Shown here: one piece after another, positions 19,031-28,031 of the stretch | Numbering within the stretch: the stretch's first letter is position 1 | Layout: each line of letters opens with the position of its first letter | From: UBA1309 sp047605645 | GTDB lineage: Bacteria > Bacteroidota > Bacteroidia > Bacteroidales > Dysgonomonadaceae | Length of the DNA stretch: 64,000 bases | Direction of reading: 5' to 3' | Assembly: GCA_047605645.1 (NCBI GenBank) | Contig: JASGFJ010000016.1 | Location: forward strand, 1-64,000 | Notes under the pieces: model-generated | The model's database searches: none | Told to the model about the DNA's origin: nothing | What the model saw: only the letters and a program-made list of their open reading frames with translations | Program-made: the position numbers and the translations under genes

Positions 19031-22000
19031 TTAATCAAGCGTAACGCTTAATCCCAGACCTCGCATTTCGTGAAGTAACACATTCAATGATTCAGGAATA
19101 CCTGGCTGTGGCATTGGTTCACCTTTCACAATGGCCTCATAGGCCTTGCTACGACCAGTAACATCATCCGATTTGATTGTTAATATTTCCTGAAGAATAT
19201 GTGATGCACCAAAGGCTTCAATAGCCCAAACCTCCATTTCTCCGAAACGCTGTCCACCAAATTGAGCCTTACCTCCAAGAGGTTGCTGAGTAATCAACGA
19301 GTAAGGACCGATAGAACGGGCATGCATTTTATCTTCCACCATGTGTCCCAACTTCAACATGTAAATTATCCCTACTGTTGCCGGCTGGTCAAAAGGTTCT
19401 CCTGTTCCGCCATCACACAGATATGTTTTACCAGAACGTGGAATACCTGCTTTGTCGGTCCATGAGCTCAAGTCGTCAAGCGAAGCTCCGTCAAAAATAG
19501 GAGTAGCAAACTTCACGCCCAATTCGCGTCCGGCCCATCCAAGTACCGTTTCAAAAATCTGTCCAAGGTTCATACGAGAAGGTACACCCAGTGGGTTCAA
19601 GACAATATCCACCGGAGTTCCGTCTTCCAGGAACGGCATGTCTTCATCACGCACAATACGCGAAACAATACCTTTGTTACCGTGACGACCGGCCATTTTA
19701 TCTCCTACCTGAATCTTCCGTTTTTTCGCAACATACACTTTCGCGATCTGAACAATCCCTGAAGGAAGTTCATCACCGATAGTCAAGTCAAAGCGTTTTC
19801 TCTTCAATTCTGCGTCAAGTTCTTTGAATTTACGAAGATAATTGACGATAACATCATGAATCAAATCGTTCTTATGTGCATCCGTAGTCCATTTACTAAC
19901 CTGAATTGATTCGTAGTCGATAGCATCAAGAGCAGATTTAGTAAATTTTACTCCTTTCGCAATTACATCTACATTCAGATAGTCTTTGACTCCCTGAGAT
20001 ACTTTTCCTTCAGTAAGAACGAGAAGTTTATCAACCAGAAGAGATTTCAATTCAGCCATCTTTATTTCGTATTCTTCATCCAATTTTGGAAGAAGAGCTT
20101 TGCTGGATAGCTTTGTTTTTCCCTTTTTATTGGCTTTTGAGAACAAATGATTACCGACAACTACGCCTTTTAATGAAGGAGAAGCTTTTAATGATGCATC
20201 TTTCACATCTCCGGCTTTATCTCCGAAGATAGCTCTCAATAGTTTTTCTTCGGGAGATGGATCCGATTCACCTTTAGGAGTAATTTTTCCAATAAGGATA
20301 TCACCAGGACCTACTTTTGCTCCGATACGAACAATACCGCGTTCATCCAAATCCTTGGTTGCGTCTTCACTTACGTTCGGAATGTCAGAAGTAAGTTCTT
20401 CAACACCACGTTTTGTTTCACGGACTTCCAGAGAAAATTCTTCAACGTGTACAGAAGTTAGGATATCTTCACGAACAATACGTTCGTTCAATACGATAGC
20501 ATCCTCATAGTTGTACCCTTTCCATGGCATGAAAGCCACTTTGAGGTTTTTACCGATTGCTAATTCTCCGTTTTCGGTAGAATAACCTTCCGTAAGAATA
20601 TCTCCGGTTTCTACACGCTGCCCTTTGCGGCATATCGGACGAAGGTCAATCGTCGTATTCTGGTTTGTTTTTCTGAATTTAGGAATTGAATAAGATCTGA
20701 TTGAATCTTCAAAGCTTACAAAATCCTGTTCATTGGAACGATCATACTTAATTTTAATCGTGCTGGCATCCACATAAATGATTTCTCCGGAACCCTCAGC
20801 TACAATCTGGGTACGTGAGTCACGAATAAGCTGTCCTTCGATACCGGTTCCGACAATCGGAGCTTCAGTACGAAGCAATGGAACAGCCTGGCGCATCATG
20901 TTTGATCCCATCAATGCACGGTTGGCATCGTCATGCTCAAGGAAAGGAATCAAAGAAGCCGCAATAGAAGCGATTTGTGTCGGAGCTACGTCCATCAATT
21001 CGACTTCATCCGGACCTACAACTGGAAAGTCTGCATCCAAACGAGCTTTTACACGGTTTCTGATAAACGAACCATCGTCATTCAAAGGAGCATTTCCTTG
21101 CGCGATAATTCGACCTTCTTCTTCTTCTGCTGCCAGATAGGTAATACCTTCATTCGCCAAATCCACAACACCATTATCCACTTTGCGGTAAGGTGTCTCG
21201 ATAAAGCCGAGTTCATTAATCTTTGCATAAACGCAAAGAGAAGATATCAGACCGATATTCGGACCTTCAGGAGTTTCGATAGGACAAAGACGACCGTAGT
21301 GTGTGTAGTGAACGTCACGCACCTCAAATCCGGCACGTTCACGAGACAAACCACCGGGTCCCAGTGCCGACATACGGCGTTTATGCGTAATCTCAGCAAG
21401 CGGATTGGTTTGATCCATGAACTGAGACAAGGCATTTGTTCCAAAGAAAGTATTTACAACAGAAGATATTGTTTTAGCGTTGATCAAATCGATAGGAGTA
21501 AAAACCTCGTTGTCACGCACATTCATTCGTTCACGAATGATACGCGCCATACGGTTCAAACCGACACCGAATTGATTATATAATTGTTCGCCAACTGTTC
21601 TTACACGACGATTGCTCAAGTGGTCAATATCATCCACAATTGCTTTTGAGTTAATCAATTCAATCAAATATTTAATGATTTCAATGATATCCTCTTTCGT
21701 CAGAACACGGCATTCTTCACCAATAACAAGATTTAGTTTTTTGTTGATCCGGTAACGGCCAACTTCTCCTAAATCGTATCTTTTTTCAGAAAAGAACAGG
21801 TTGTTGATAACTTCGCGTGCACTTGCATCATCAGCAGGTTCAGCACTACGAAGCTGGCGATAAATGTGTCTTACCGCATCAATTTCCGAGTTACTCGGGT
21901 CCTTCTGAAGCGTATTATATATAATGGAGAAATCCGAGTGTTGTTGAGATTCTTTGTGTAGAAGAATAGTCTGTACTCCGGATTCTAAGATTTCATCTAA

Positions 22001-22849
22001 GTGTTCAGGTTCAAGAATGGTTTCGCGTTCGATGATTACTTCGTTACGTTCAATAGATGTAACTTCACCGGTATCTTCATCCACGAAATCCTCCATCCAT
22101 GTTTTAAGAATACGGGCAGCAAGCTTTCTTCCAACAACCTTCTTCAAATTCTGTTTAGAAACCTTTACTTCTTCAGCCAAGTCGAATATTTCCAAAATAT
22201 CTTTATCGCTTTCAAAGCCGATAGCACGAAGCAAGGTTGTTACAGGTAATTTCTTTTTACGGTCGATGTAGGCATACATCACGTTATTGATATCTGTAGC
22301 AAACTCAATCCATGAACCTTTGAAAGGAATAATACGGGCTGAATACAATTTACTTCCGTTTGTATGGACACTTTGTCCGAAAAATACACCCGGAGATCTG
22401 TGCAGCTGGGATACAACAACACGTTCTGCTCCGTTAATAACGAAAGTACCTTTTTCAGTCATATACGGAATCAATCCCAGATACACATCTTGGATGACCG
22501 TATCAAAATCTTCGTGATCCGGGTCAGTACAATATAACTTTAGTTTTGCTTTTAAAGGAACACTGTAAGTCAATCCGCGATCAACACATTCATCGATGGT
22601 ATAACGCGGTGGATCAATATAATAATCAAGAAACTCTAAGATGAAGTTATTCCGAGTATCTGCGATTGGAAAGTTTTCAGCAAAAACCTTATATAAGCCT
22701 TCATTTTTTCTATTCTCAGGAGAAGTATCGAGCTGTAAGAAGTCTCTGAAAGATTTTAATTGAACTTCAAGAAAGTCAGGGTATTGCAAAGGACTCTTGA
22801 CAGTTGCGAAATTAACTCTTTGTGTTTGGGTTGTTGAAGACATGGACAT
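19031..22849 (-). CDS. rpoB: RNA polymerase subunit beta
   Basis: A 1272-residue beta subunit forming the catalytic cleft with RpoC. The rifampicin-binding region reads SQFMDQTNPLAEITHKRRMS with the sensitive-type Asp, His and Ser residues, so no classical resistance change is seen. Further conserved blocks are ETPEGPNIGLISSL, GDKMAGRHGNKGIVS and the C-terminal GGQRFGEMEVWAIEAFGA. Residue 3 is also Met, so the true start could be two codons later. It follows rplL across a spacer with two hairpins. Confidence 0.99.
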   Translation of the reverse strand: MSMSSTTQTQRVNFATVKSPLQYPDFLEVQLKSFRDFLQLDTSPENRKNEGLYKVFAENFPIADTRNNFILEFLDYYIDPPRYTIDECVDRGLTYSVPLKAKLKLYCTDPDHEDFDTVIQDVYLGLIPYMTEKGTFVINGAERVVVSQLHRSPGVFFGQSVHTNGSKLYSARIIPFKGSWIEFATDINNVMYAYIDRKKKLPVTTLLRAIGFESDKDILEIFDLAEEVKVSKQNLKKVVGRKLAARILKTWMEDFVDEDTGEVTSIERNEVIIERETILEPEHLDEILESGVQTILLHKESQQHSDFSIIYNTLQKDPSNSEIDAVRHIYRQLRSAEPADDASAREVINNLFFSEKRYDLGEVGRYRINKKLNLVIGEECRVLTKEDIIEIIKYLIELINSKAIVDDIDHLSNRRVRTVGEQLYNQFGVGLNRMARIIRERMNVRDNEVFTPIDLINAKTISSVVNTFFGTNALSQFMDQTNPLAEITHKRRMSALGPGGLSRERAGFEVRDVHYTHYGRLCPIETPEGPNIGLISSLCVYAKINELGFIETPYRKVDNGVVDLANEGITYLAAEEEEGRIIAQGNAPLNDDGSFIRNRVKARLDADFPVVGPDEVELMDVAPTQIASIAASLIPFLEHDDANRALMGSNMMRQAVPLLRTEAPIVGTGIEGQLIRDSRTQIVAEGSGEIIYVDASTIKIKYDRSNEQDFVSFEDSIRSYSIPKFRKTNQNTTIDLRPICRKGQRVETGDILTEGYSTENGELAIGKNLKVAFMPWKGYNYEDAIVLNERIVREDILTSVHVEEFSLEVRETKRGVEELTSDIPNVSEDATKDLDERGIVRIGAKVGPGDILIGKITPKGESDPSPEEKLLRAIFGDKAGDVKDASLKASPSLKGVVVGNHLFSKANKKGKTKLSSKALLPKLDEEYEIKMAELKSLLVDKLLVLTEGKVSQGVKDYLNVDVIAKGVKFTKSALDAIDYESIQVSKWTTDAHKNDLIHDVIVNYLRKFKELDAELKRKRFDLTIGDELPSGIVQIAKVYVAKKRKIQVGDKMAGRHGNKGIVSRIVRDEDMPFLEDGTPVDIVLNPLGVPSRMNLGQIFETVLGWAGRELGVKFATPIFDGASLDDLSSWTDKAGIPRSGKTYLCDGGTGEPFDQPATVGIIYMLKLGHMVEDKMHARSIGPYSLITQQPLGGKAQFGGQRFGEMEVWAIEAFGASHILQEILTIKSDDVTGRSKAYEAIVKGEPMPQPGIPESLNVLLHEMRGLGLSVTLD

Positions 22850-22891
22850 TTATTTTTATTGAACCTTTATATATTTAGCGTAAAAGGCTAA

Positions 22892-22940
22892 GAATCTCCA
22901 GACATGGAGATTCCTAACCAAACATCCTGTATTACAGGAT
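22892..22940 (-). other. rplL-rpoB intercistronic double hairpin
   Basis: Two stem-loops lie in the 95-base spacer: gaatctcca/tggagattc (22892-22913) and atcctgt/acaggat (22924-22940). In many bacteria this spacer carries an attenuator or a processing site that sets the ratio of L7/L12 to polymerase. That role is inferred here from position only. Confidence 0.45.
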
Positions 22941-22944
22941 TTTA

Positions 22945-23316
22945 TTACTTAAGTTCAACTTCAGCTCCAGCTTCTTCTAATTGTTTTTTCAATGAATCAG
23001 CTTCGTCCTTAGCTATACCTTTTTTCAATTCTGAAGGAGCACCGTCTACTAAATCTTTAGCTTCTTTCAAGCCAAGACCAGTAAGTTCTTTCACTGCTTT
23101 AACAACAGCTAATTTGTTAGCACCAGCAGCTTTCAAAACAACATCGAAAGATGTTTTTTCTTCAACAGCAGCAGCACCAGCAACAGGAGCAGCAACAGCG
23201 ACAGCAGCAGCTGCAGGTTCGATACCATATTCAGTTTTTAAGATTTCAGCAAGTTCGCTTACTTCCTTTACAGTCAAATTTACTAGTTGTTCAGCAAAAG
23301 CTTTCAAATCTGCCAT
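22945..23316 (-). CDS. rplL: 50S ribosomal protein L7/L12
   Basis: A 123-residue L7/L12 stalk protein that recruits translation GTPases to the ribosome. The N-terminal dimerisation helix (residues 1-35) is followed by an Ala/Val-rich hinge (about 36-50) and the C-terminal factor-binding domain with KTSFDVVLKAAGANKLAVVK and GLGLKEAKDLVDGAP. It follows rplJ by 45 bases, the usual pairing with L10 in the stalk complex. Confidence 0.98.
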   Translation of the reverse strand: MADLKAFAEQLVNLTVKEVSELAEILKTEYGIEPAAAAVAVAAPVAGAAAVEEKTSFDVVLKAAGANKLAVVKAVKELTGLGLKEAKDLVDGAPSELKKGIAKDEADSLKKQLEEAGAEVELK

Positions 23317-23361
23317 TTTTGTATGTATTTAAAATTGTTATTAATCTTTGTAATATAAAAA

Positions 23362-23874
23362 TTATCTGTTTGAAAGAGTTTCCAATACTCCGTGAATAGT
23401 GGAAGCTCCTGATTGAAGAGCTGAGATAACATTCTTGGCAGGTGCTTGCAATGCTGCAATAACATCTCCGATAAGTTCGTCTTTGCTCTTGATGTTTACA
23501 AGGGCTTTCAGGTTTTCACCACCGATGTAGAAGCTTTCCTGAACATAAGCCGCTTTCAATGCAGGCACACCGTCTTTACCAAATTTTTCAATTAACTTGG
23601 CAGGTGCATTGGCTACATTTGAGAACATAACAGCTGTGTTTCCTTTCAATACAGTATCCAATTCGGAAAAATCTGTATCTAAAGATTCAAGAGCCTTTTT
23701 CAGCAGTGTGTTTTTAACCACCAGCAACTTGATCTCACTCTTGAAACACTCTCTTCTTAAATCGCTTGTTTTTTTAGCATTCAATGCTTCAATATTAGCC
23801 AAATAGAAGTGTTCGTATTCCTTCAATGTGGTTGCAATATTTTCGATAATAGCGCTTTTTTCTTCCTTTCTCAT
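23362..23874 (-). CDS. rplJ: 50S ribosomal protein L10
   Basis: A 170-residue L10, the base of the ribosomal stalk holding L7/L12 dimers. The N-terminal rRNA-binding part reads MRKEEKSAIIENI with RRECFKSEIKLLVVKNTLLKKAL, and the C-terminal helix that binds L12 reads NVISALQSGASTIHGVLETL. It lies 15 bases after rplA within one operon. Confidence 0.98.
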   Translation of the reverse strand: MRKEEKSAIIENIATTLKEYEHFYLANIEALNAKKTSDLRRECFKSEIKLLVVKNTLLKKALESLDTDFSELDTVLKGNTAVMFSNVANAPAKLIEKFGKDGVPALKAAYVQESFYIGGENLKALVNIKSKDELIGDVIAALQAPAKNVISALQSGASTIHGVLETLSNR

Positions 23875-23889
23875 AATTCAATTGAATTT

Positions 23890-24588
23890 TTAAATTTCTT
23901 CAATAGTTTTAGGATCAACTTTGATTCCTTTGCTCATAGTACTTGAAAGAAAAACACTCTTAACGTATGTGCCTTTTGCTGCAGCTGGTTTCAATTTGAT
24001 AATCGTATTGATAAATTCTTTTGCATTTTCTCTGATTTGTTCAGCAGAGAAAGACACTTTACCAACTGAGGTGTGAACAATACCTGTTTTATCAACTTTG
24101 AAATCGATTTTACCAGACTTAACTTCTTTTACTGCTTTTGCTACGTCGATAGTCACAGTACCACTTTTCGGATTCGGCATCAGACCGCGAGGTCCAAGCA
24201 CACGTCCCAGAGCACCGATTTTACCCATGATAGCAGGTTGAGTAATGATAACGTCAATATCGGTCCAACCGCCTTTGATCTTTTCAATATATTCGTCTAA
24301 GCCGACATAGTCAGCTCCAGCTTCTTTAGCTGCTGCTTCAGCATCAGGAGCACAAAGAACAAGTACACGTACTGTTTTTCCTGTTCCATGAGGCAATGAA
24401 ACAACACCTCTCACCATTTGATTCGCTTTACGAGGATCTACACCCAAACGGATGTCGATATCTACAGAAGCGTCAAATTTAGTTGTAGTAATTTCTTTTA
24501 CTAAAGCCGAAGCTTCATTAAGAGAGTAGCTTTTCCCTGCTTCAATCTTATCGGCTACCAACTTTTGTTTTTTTGTAAGTTTACCCAT
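23890..24588 (-). CDS. rplA: 50S ribosomal protein L1
   Basis: A 232-residue L1 protein of the mobile ribosomal stalk at the E site; in many bacteria it also represses its own operon by binding the mRNA leader. Diagnostic motifs are FDASVDIDIRLGVDPRKANQ near 40 and GPRGLMPNPKSGTVT near 130. Spacing to rplK (19 bases) fits joint translation. Confidence 0.98.
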   Translation of the reverse strand: MGKLTKKQKLVADKIEAGKSYSLNEASALVKEITTTKFDASVDIDIRLGVDPRKANQMVRGVVSLPHGTGKTVRVLVLCAPDAEAAAKEAGADYVGLDEYIEKIKGGWTDIDVIITQPAIMGKIGALGRVLGPRGLMPNPKSGTVTIDVAKAVKEVKSGKIDFKVDKTGIVHTSVGKVSFSAEQIRENAKEFINTIIKLKPAAAKGTYVKSVFLSSTMSKGIKVDPKTIEEI

Positions 24589-24607
24589 TTTTAAAATTGA
24601 AGTTTAA

Positions 24608-25054
24608 TTAGTTAACATCTTCGGGAAAAGTCCCTTTTACTGTAATACCCATACTACGAGCCGTTCCGGCTACCATTCGCATAGCAGATGACACGGTGAA
24701 GCAGTTTAAATCTGTCATTTTGTCTTCTGCAATAGCTTTCACCTGTTCCCAGGTAATATCAGCTACTTTTTTACGATTTGGCTCTGCAGACCCGCTCTTC
24801 AGTTTAGATAGTTCCAGTAACTGAATTGCTACAGGGGGAGTTTTAACAACAAAATCAAAAGACTTGTCAGAGTAATAAGTAATCACCACTGGCAATACTT
24901 TTCCGGCTTTGTCTTGAGTTCTGGCGTTAAATTGCTTACAGAAATCCATAATATTAATCCCCTTAGAACCGAGTGCCGGTCCTACAGGAGGAGATGGATT
25001 TGCTGCGCCTCCTTTGATCTGTAACTTTATTTGTCCAGCAATTTCTTTAGCCAT
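24608..25054 (-). CDS. rplK: 50S ribosomal protein L11
   Basis: A 148-residue L11, which binds the GTPase-associated 23S rRNA region and is needed for the RelA-type stringent response. Motifs: IKLQIKGGAANPSPPVGPAL at the N-terminus with the Pro-rich hinge, and VAGTARSMGITV near the C-terminus. Lies between nusG and rplA as is usual. Confidence 0.98.
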   Translation of the reverse strand: MAKEIAGQIKLQIKGGAANPSPPVGPALGSKGINIMDFCKQFNARTQDKAGKVLPVVITYYSDKSFDFVVKTPPVAIQLLELSKLKSGSAEPNRKKVADITWEQVKAIAEDKMTDLNCFTVSSAMRMVAGTARSMGITVKGTFPEDVN

Positions 25055-25134
25055 TTCTGATTAAATTAAATTTGATTGTTTCAAAAAATAATTTTGAAAA
25101 TATAGGGTTGCGTAACCAACCAAGAAAAAGATTC

Positions 25135-25677
25135 TTATTCCTTCTCAACCTGAGTATATCCAAGTTCAACCGGAGTTTTACGACCGAAGATTTTAACCAT
25201 CACTTTCAGCTTTTTCTTTTCAGTATTGATCTCTTCAATTTCACCCGAAAACCCGCTGAAAGGACCGTAGTTTACTTTCACTGATTCTCCGATGAAAAAT
25301 TCGATATCCAGCTCTTCTGGTTGTTCTTCGAGTTCGTCTACGGTTCCCAAAATCCTTCTCACCTCCGATTCACGGAGCGGTTGGGGATTGTTGGTCTCCG
25401 GCAAAAAGCCTGCCACATAATTGATGTTACGCAATTCGTGAATAACTTCTCCCACCAGGGCAGCCTCTATAAGTATATAACCGGGAAGATAAGCGCGTTC
25501 TTTCATCACTTTCTTTCCGTTACGTACAGTATAAGTCTTTTCTGTTGGAATAAGCACCTGAGAAATATATTTCCCCAGTTCAGTCTTCTTTATCTCTGAT
25601 TCAAGATATTCTTTGACCTTATTTTCTTTTCCGCTAACAGCACGCAATACGTACCATTTCTTTTCAATATCAGTCAT
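25135..25677 (-). CDS. nusG: transcription elongation/termination factor NusG
   Basis: A 180-residue NusG. The NGN domain (about 1-120) begins KKWYVLRAVSGKENKVKEYL and has the LPGYILIEAAL motif. The KOW domain is at the C-terminus (GESVKVNYGPFSGFSGEIEE). NusG binds RNA polymerase and links it to Rho or the ribosome. It starts 9 bases after secE. Confidence 0.97.
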   Translation of the reverse strand: MTDIEKKWYVLRAVSGKENKVKEYLESEIKKTELGKYISQVLIPTEKTYTVRNGKKVMKERAYLPGYILIEAALVGEVIHELRNINYVAGFLPETNNPQPLRESEVRRILGTVDELEEQPEELDIEFFIGESVKVNYGPFSGFSGEIEEINTEKKKLKVMVKIFGRKTPVELGYTQVEKE

Positions 25678-25686
25678 TTTCTTAAA

Positions 25687-25890
25687 TTAGAGTATACCGT
25701 ATAAAAACTTGACAACATATTCAAATGCAGAGTCAACAACAAAGATGATTGCAGCCATGATTAAGGAAGCATACATGACAATAACTGCACTGCTAGTTAA
25801 CTCTGACCGAGAGGGCCAAGAAACCTTATAAACGAGTTCGTTATAAGAGTCTTTTATATAATTTGAGATTTTATCAAAAAACTTTTTCAT
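25687..25890 (-). CDS. secE: preprotein translocase subunit SecE
   Basis: A 67-residue short SecE with the amphipathic helix motif DSYNELVYKVSWPSRSEL followed by one transmembrane segment (about 35-57). It clamps the SecY channel. Located directly before nusG, the near-universal order. Confidence 0.96.
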   Translation of the reverse strand: MKKFFDKISNYIKDSYNELVYKVSWPSRSELTSSAVIVMYASLIMAAIIFVVDSAFEYVVKFLYGIL

Positions 25891-25908
25891 CTAATCCTTG
25901 GATTTCTG

Positions 25909-25981
25909 CACGGGTTGAGAGGCTCGAACTCCCGACACCTGGTTTTGGAGACCAGTGCTCTACCAACTGAGCTAAACCCGT
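25909..25981 (-). tRNA. tRNA-Trp (CCA anticodon)
   Basis: A 73-base cloverleaf on the minus strand. The anticodon stem-loop reads ctggtctCCAaaaccag, the D-arm tagctcagttggtagagca and the T-arm gttcgagcc. The acceptor stem closes with an A-T pair and no CCA is encoded. It lies between tuf and secE, where a tRNA-Trp is standard in this phylum. A hairpin (25987-26012) separates it from tuf. Confidence 0.96.
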
Positions 25982-26033
25982 ATAGTAAACCGGTGATGTT
26001 TCACACCGGTTTAGGTGTTATATCTGAATCTTA

Positions 26034-27221
26034 TTATTCAACGATTTCAGTGATCTGACCAGCACCTACTGTACGTCCACCTTCACGGATAGCGAAACGA
26101 AGACCTACGCTGCATGCAACTGGGTAAATCAATTCAACTTGGATAGTCAAGTTATCACCAGGCATAACCATTTCAGTTCCTTCAGGAAGAGTAATTTCTC
26201 CTGTTACGTCCAATGTACGCAAGTAGAACTGAGGACGGTATTTGTTATGGAATGGAGTGTGGCGTCCACCTTCTTCTTTTTTCAAGATATAAACCTCAGC
26301 TTTGAATTTAGTGTGAGGAGTTACCTTTCCTGGGTGAGTGATCACCATACCACGTTTGATTTCTTCTTTGTCGACACCACGAAGCAAAAGACCTACGTTG
26401 TCACCAGCTTGACCTTCGTCAAGAATTTTACGGAACATTTCAACTCCTGTAACAACTGATTTTTTACCTTCTGCACCAAGACCGATGATTTGAACTTCTT
26501 CACCCGTTTTGATGATACCTGTTTCGATACGACCTGTTGCTACAGTACCACGACCTGTGATAGAGAACACGTCTTCAACCGGCATCAAGAATGGTTTATC
26601 AACATCACGCGGAGGAAGTGGAATCCAAGTATCAACAGCTTCCATCAAATCGATTACACGGCTAACCCATGGTTCAACACCATTAAGCGCTCCAAGAGCA
26701 GATCCGCGGATAACCGGAGTATTGTCGCCATCGAAATCGTAGAATGAAAGCAATTCGCGCATTTCCATTTCTACCAATTCCAACATTTCTTCGTCGTCAA
26801 CGATATCACATTTATTCATAAACACAACCAAACGAGGAACGTTTACCTGACGAGCAAGTAGGATGTGTTCACGTGTTTGAGGCATAGGACCGTCAGTTGC
26901 AGCTACTACGATGATAGCACCGTCCATCTGAGCAGCACCTGTAACCATGTTCTTCACATAGTCAGCGTGTCCAGGACAGTCAACGTGTGCATAGTGACGG
27001 TTAGCTGTTTCATATTCTACGTGTGAAGTATTGATTGTAATACCACGTTCTTTTTCTTCGGGAGCATTATCGATTTGATCGAAAGATTTAGCTTCAGAAA
27101 GACCTGCATCTGCCAAAACTTTTGTAATAGCAGCAGTCAAGGTAGTTTTACCGTGGTCAACGTGACCGATCGTACCGATATTTACGTGTGGTTTCGACCG
27201 ATTAAAATGTTCTTTTGCCAT
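26034..27221 (-). CDS. tuf: translation elongation factor Tu
   Basis: A 395-residue EF-Tu that delivers aminoacyl-tRNA to the ribosome. G1 GHVDHGKTTL (19-26 region), switch II DCPGHADYVKNM, NKCD specificity motif, then domains 2 and 3 ending in GRTVGAGQITEIVE. It sits between tRNA-Thr and tRNA-Trp genes and is probably on one transcript with them from the promoter at 27641-27671. Confidence 0.99.
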   Translation of the reverse strand: MAKEHFNRSKPHVNIGTIGHVDHGKTTLTAAITKVLADAGLSEAKSFDQIDNAPEEKERGITINTSHVEYETANRHYAHVDCPGHADYVKNMVTGAAQMDGAIIVVAATDGPMPQTREHILLARQVNVPRLVVFMNKCDIVDDEEMLELVEMEMRELLSFYDFDGDNTPVIRGSALGALNGVEPWVSRVIDLMEAVDTWIPLPPRDVDKPFLMPVEDVFSITGRGTVATGRIETGIIKTGEEVQIIGLGAEGKKSVVTGVEMFRKILDEGQAGDNVGLLLRGVDKEEIKRGMVITHPGKVTPHTKFKAEVYILKKEEGGRHTPFHNKYRPQFYLRTLDVTGEITLPEGTEMVMPGDNLTIQVELIYPVACSVGLRFAIREGGRTVGAGQITEIVE

Positions 27222-27312
27222 AATAAAAAGTACTATTAGTTAATGATTGCTTCTTAATTCTTTTTTTATTCTCATTTGTTGCTGCTATAAACTTAAGCGA
27301 CAAACTCAATAG

Positions 27313-27384
<72 letters not shown>

Positions 27385-27513
27385 AGATTAAAGCACTTTC
27401 TTCAATAAAAACCATCCTTTATCAGATTTGATTTAGCAGGAGTATTTATTGAAAGAAACAGTTAAGAAACCAAAGGTGCAAAACACTCTTAATCTTTCTA
27501 ATCCTTAATGCTG

Positions 27514-27587
27514 AGCCTCTTGTCGGATTCGAACCAACGACCCCGAGATTACAAATCACGTGCTCTGGCCAGCTGAGCTAAAGAGGC
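27514..27587 (-). tRNA. tRNA-Thr (TGT anticodon)
   Basis: A 74-base cloverleaf on the minus strand with anticodon arm gagattacaaatcac reading TGT, T-arm ggttcgaatcc and acceptor gcctctt/aagaggc. It is the first gene after the promoter at 27641-27671. No tRNA-Tyr or tRNA-Gly was found in the 126 bases between the two Thr genes. Confidence 0.95.
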
Positions 27588-27640
27588 ATAAATATCTAAT
27601 TTTCCCGCTCTTGGGAAATGCTTCCTTGCGGAAACGGCGA

Positions 27641-27671
27641 CAAAATTAGATATTATTTTTTTAAAATCAAA
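27641..27671 (-). promoter_or_regulatory. promoter of the tRNA-Thr-tuf operon
   Basis: On the minus strand TTTG (27668-27671), a 19-base spacer and TAATTTTG (27641-27648) match the Bacteroidota consensus fully. It is placed about 50 bases upstream of the first tRNA. Confidence 0.75.
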
Positions 27672-27691
27672 GAGATTCCAACTCTTTTTTT

Positions 27692-27991
27692 CTACTTAAC
27701 TCGAGTTTTTTCCTTAAACTTCATTAATTGTTTTTCTAAAGCTTCAACACTCAAATCGATAGCCTCCTCAAATGAATCGGCAGTTTTGTTCGCAAAAAAT
27801 TCACCACTCTTCACTATTAGCTTCACAGAGGCGTCTTTATTATTGGAAATTTCCGGTTTAACCACTTTCAGTATTACATCCGCAACCTGAACTCCATCTA
27901 CATATTTTTCAAGTTTCGAAACTTTCTTAGTAATAAACTCTGTCAAACTAGAAGATGCATCGAAATGCAGAGATTGAATCTGAATTTTCAT
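27692..27991 (-). CDS. hpf: ribosome hibernation promoting factor (HPF/RaiA family)
   Basis: A 99-residue short HPF/YfiA protein. It begins MKIQIQSLHFDASSSLTEFI and has the Lys-rich C-terminal helix EALEKQLMKFKEKTRVK that binds the ribosomal decoding region. It inactivates ribosomes in stationary phase. The family's long form has a C-terminal dimerisation domain, which is absent here. It follows the recombinase gene by 40 bases. Confidence 0.93.
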   Translation of the reverse strand: MKIQIQSLHFDASSSLTEFITKKVSKLEKYVDGVQVADVILKVVKPEISNNKDASVKLIVKSGEFFANKTADSFEEAIDLSVEALEKQLMKFKEKTRVK

Positions 27992-28031
27992 GACTTTACT
28001 TTTTTAGAGATTCGTATAATAACATTTACTT

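Noticed and set aside
20933..21583. 216-codon plus-strand open frame opposite rpoB
   Set aside because: It is the complement of a highly conserved part of rpoB; length is explained by codon bias.
25982..26033. Terminator between tuf and tRNA-Trp
   Set aside because: A 9-bp hairpin (25987-26012) is present but lacks a T run; it is more likely a processing spacer.
27385..27513. Possible tRNA-Tyr or tRNA-Gly between the two tRNA-Thr genes
   Set aside because: No cloverleaf or T-arm motif was found on either strand.
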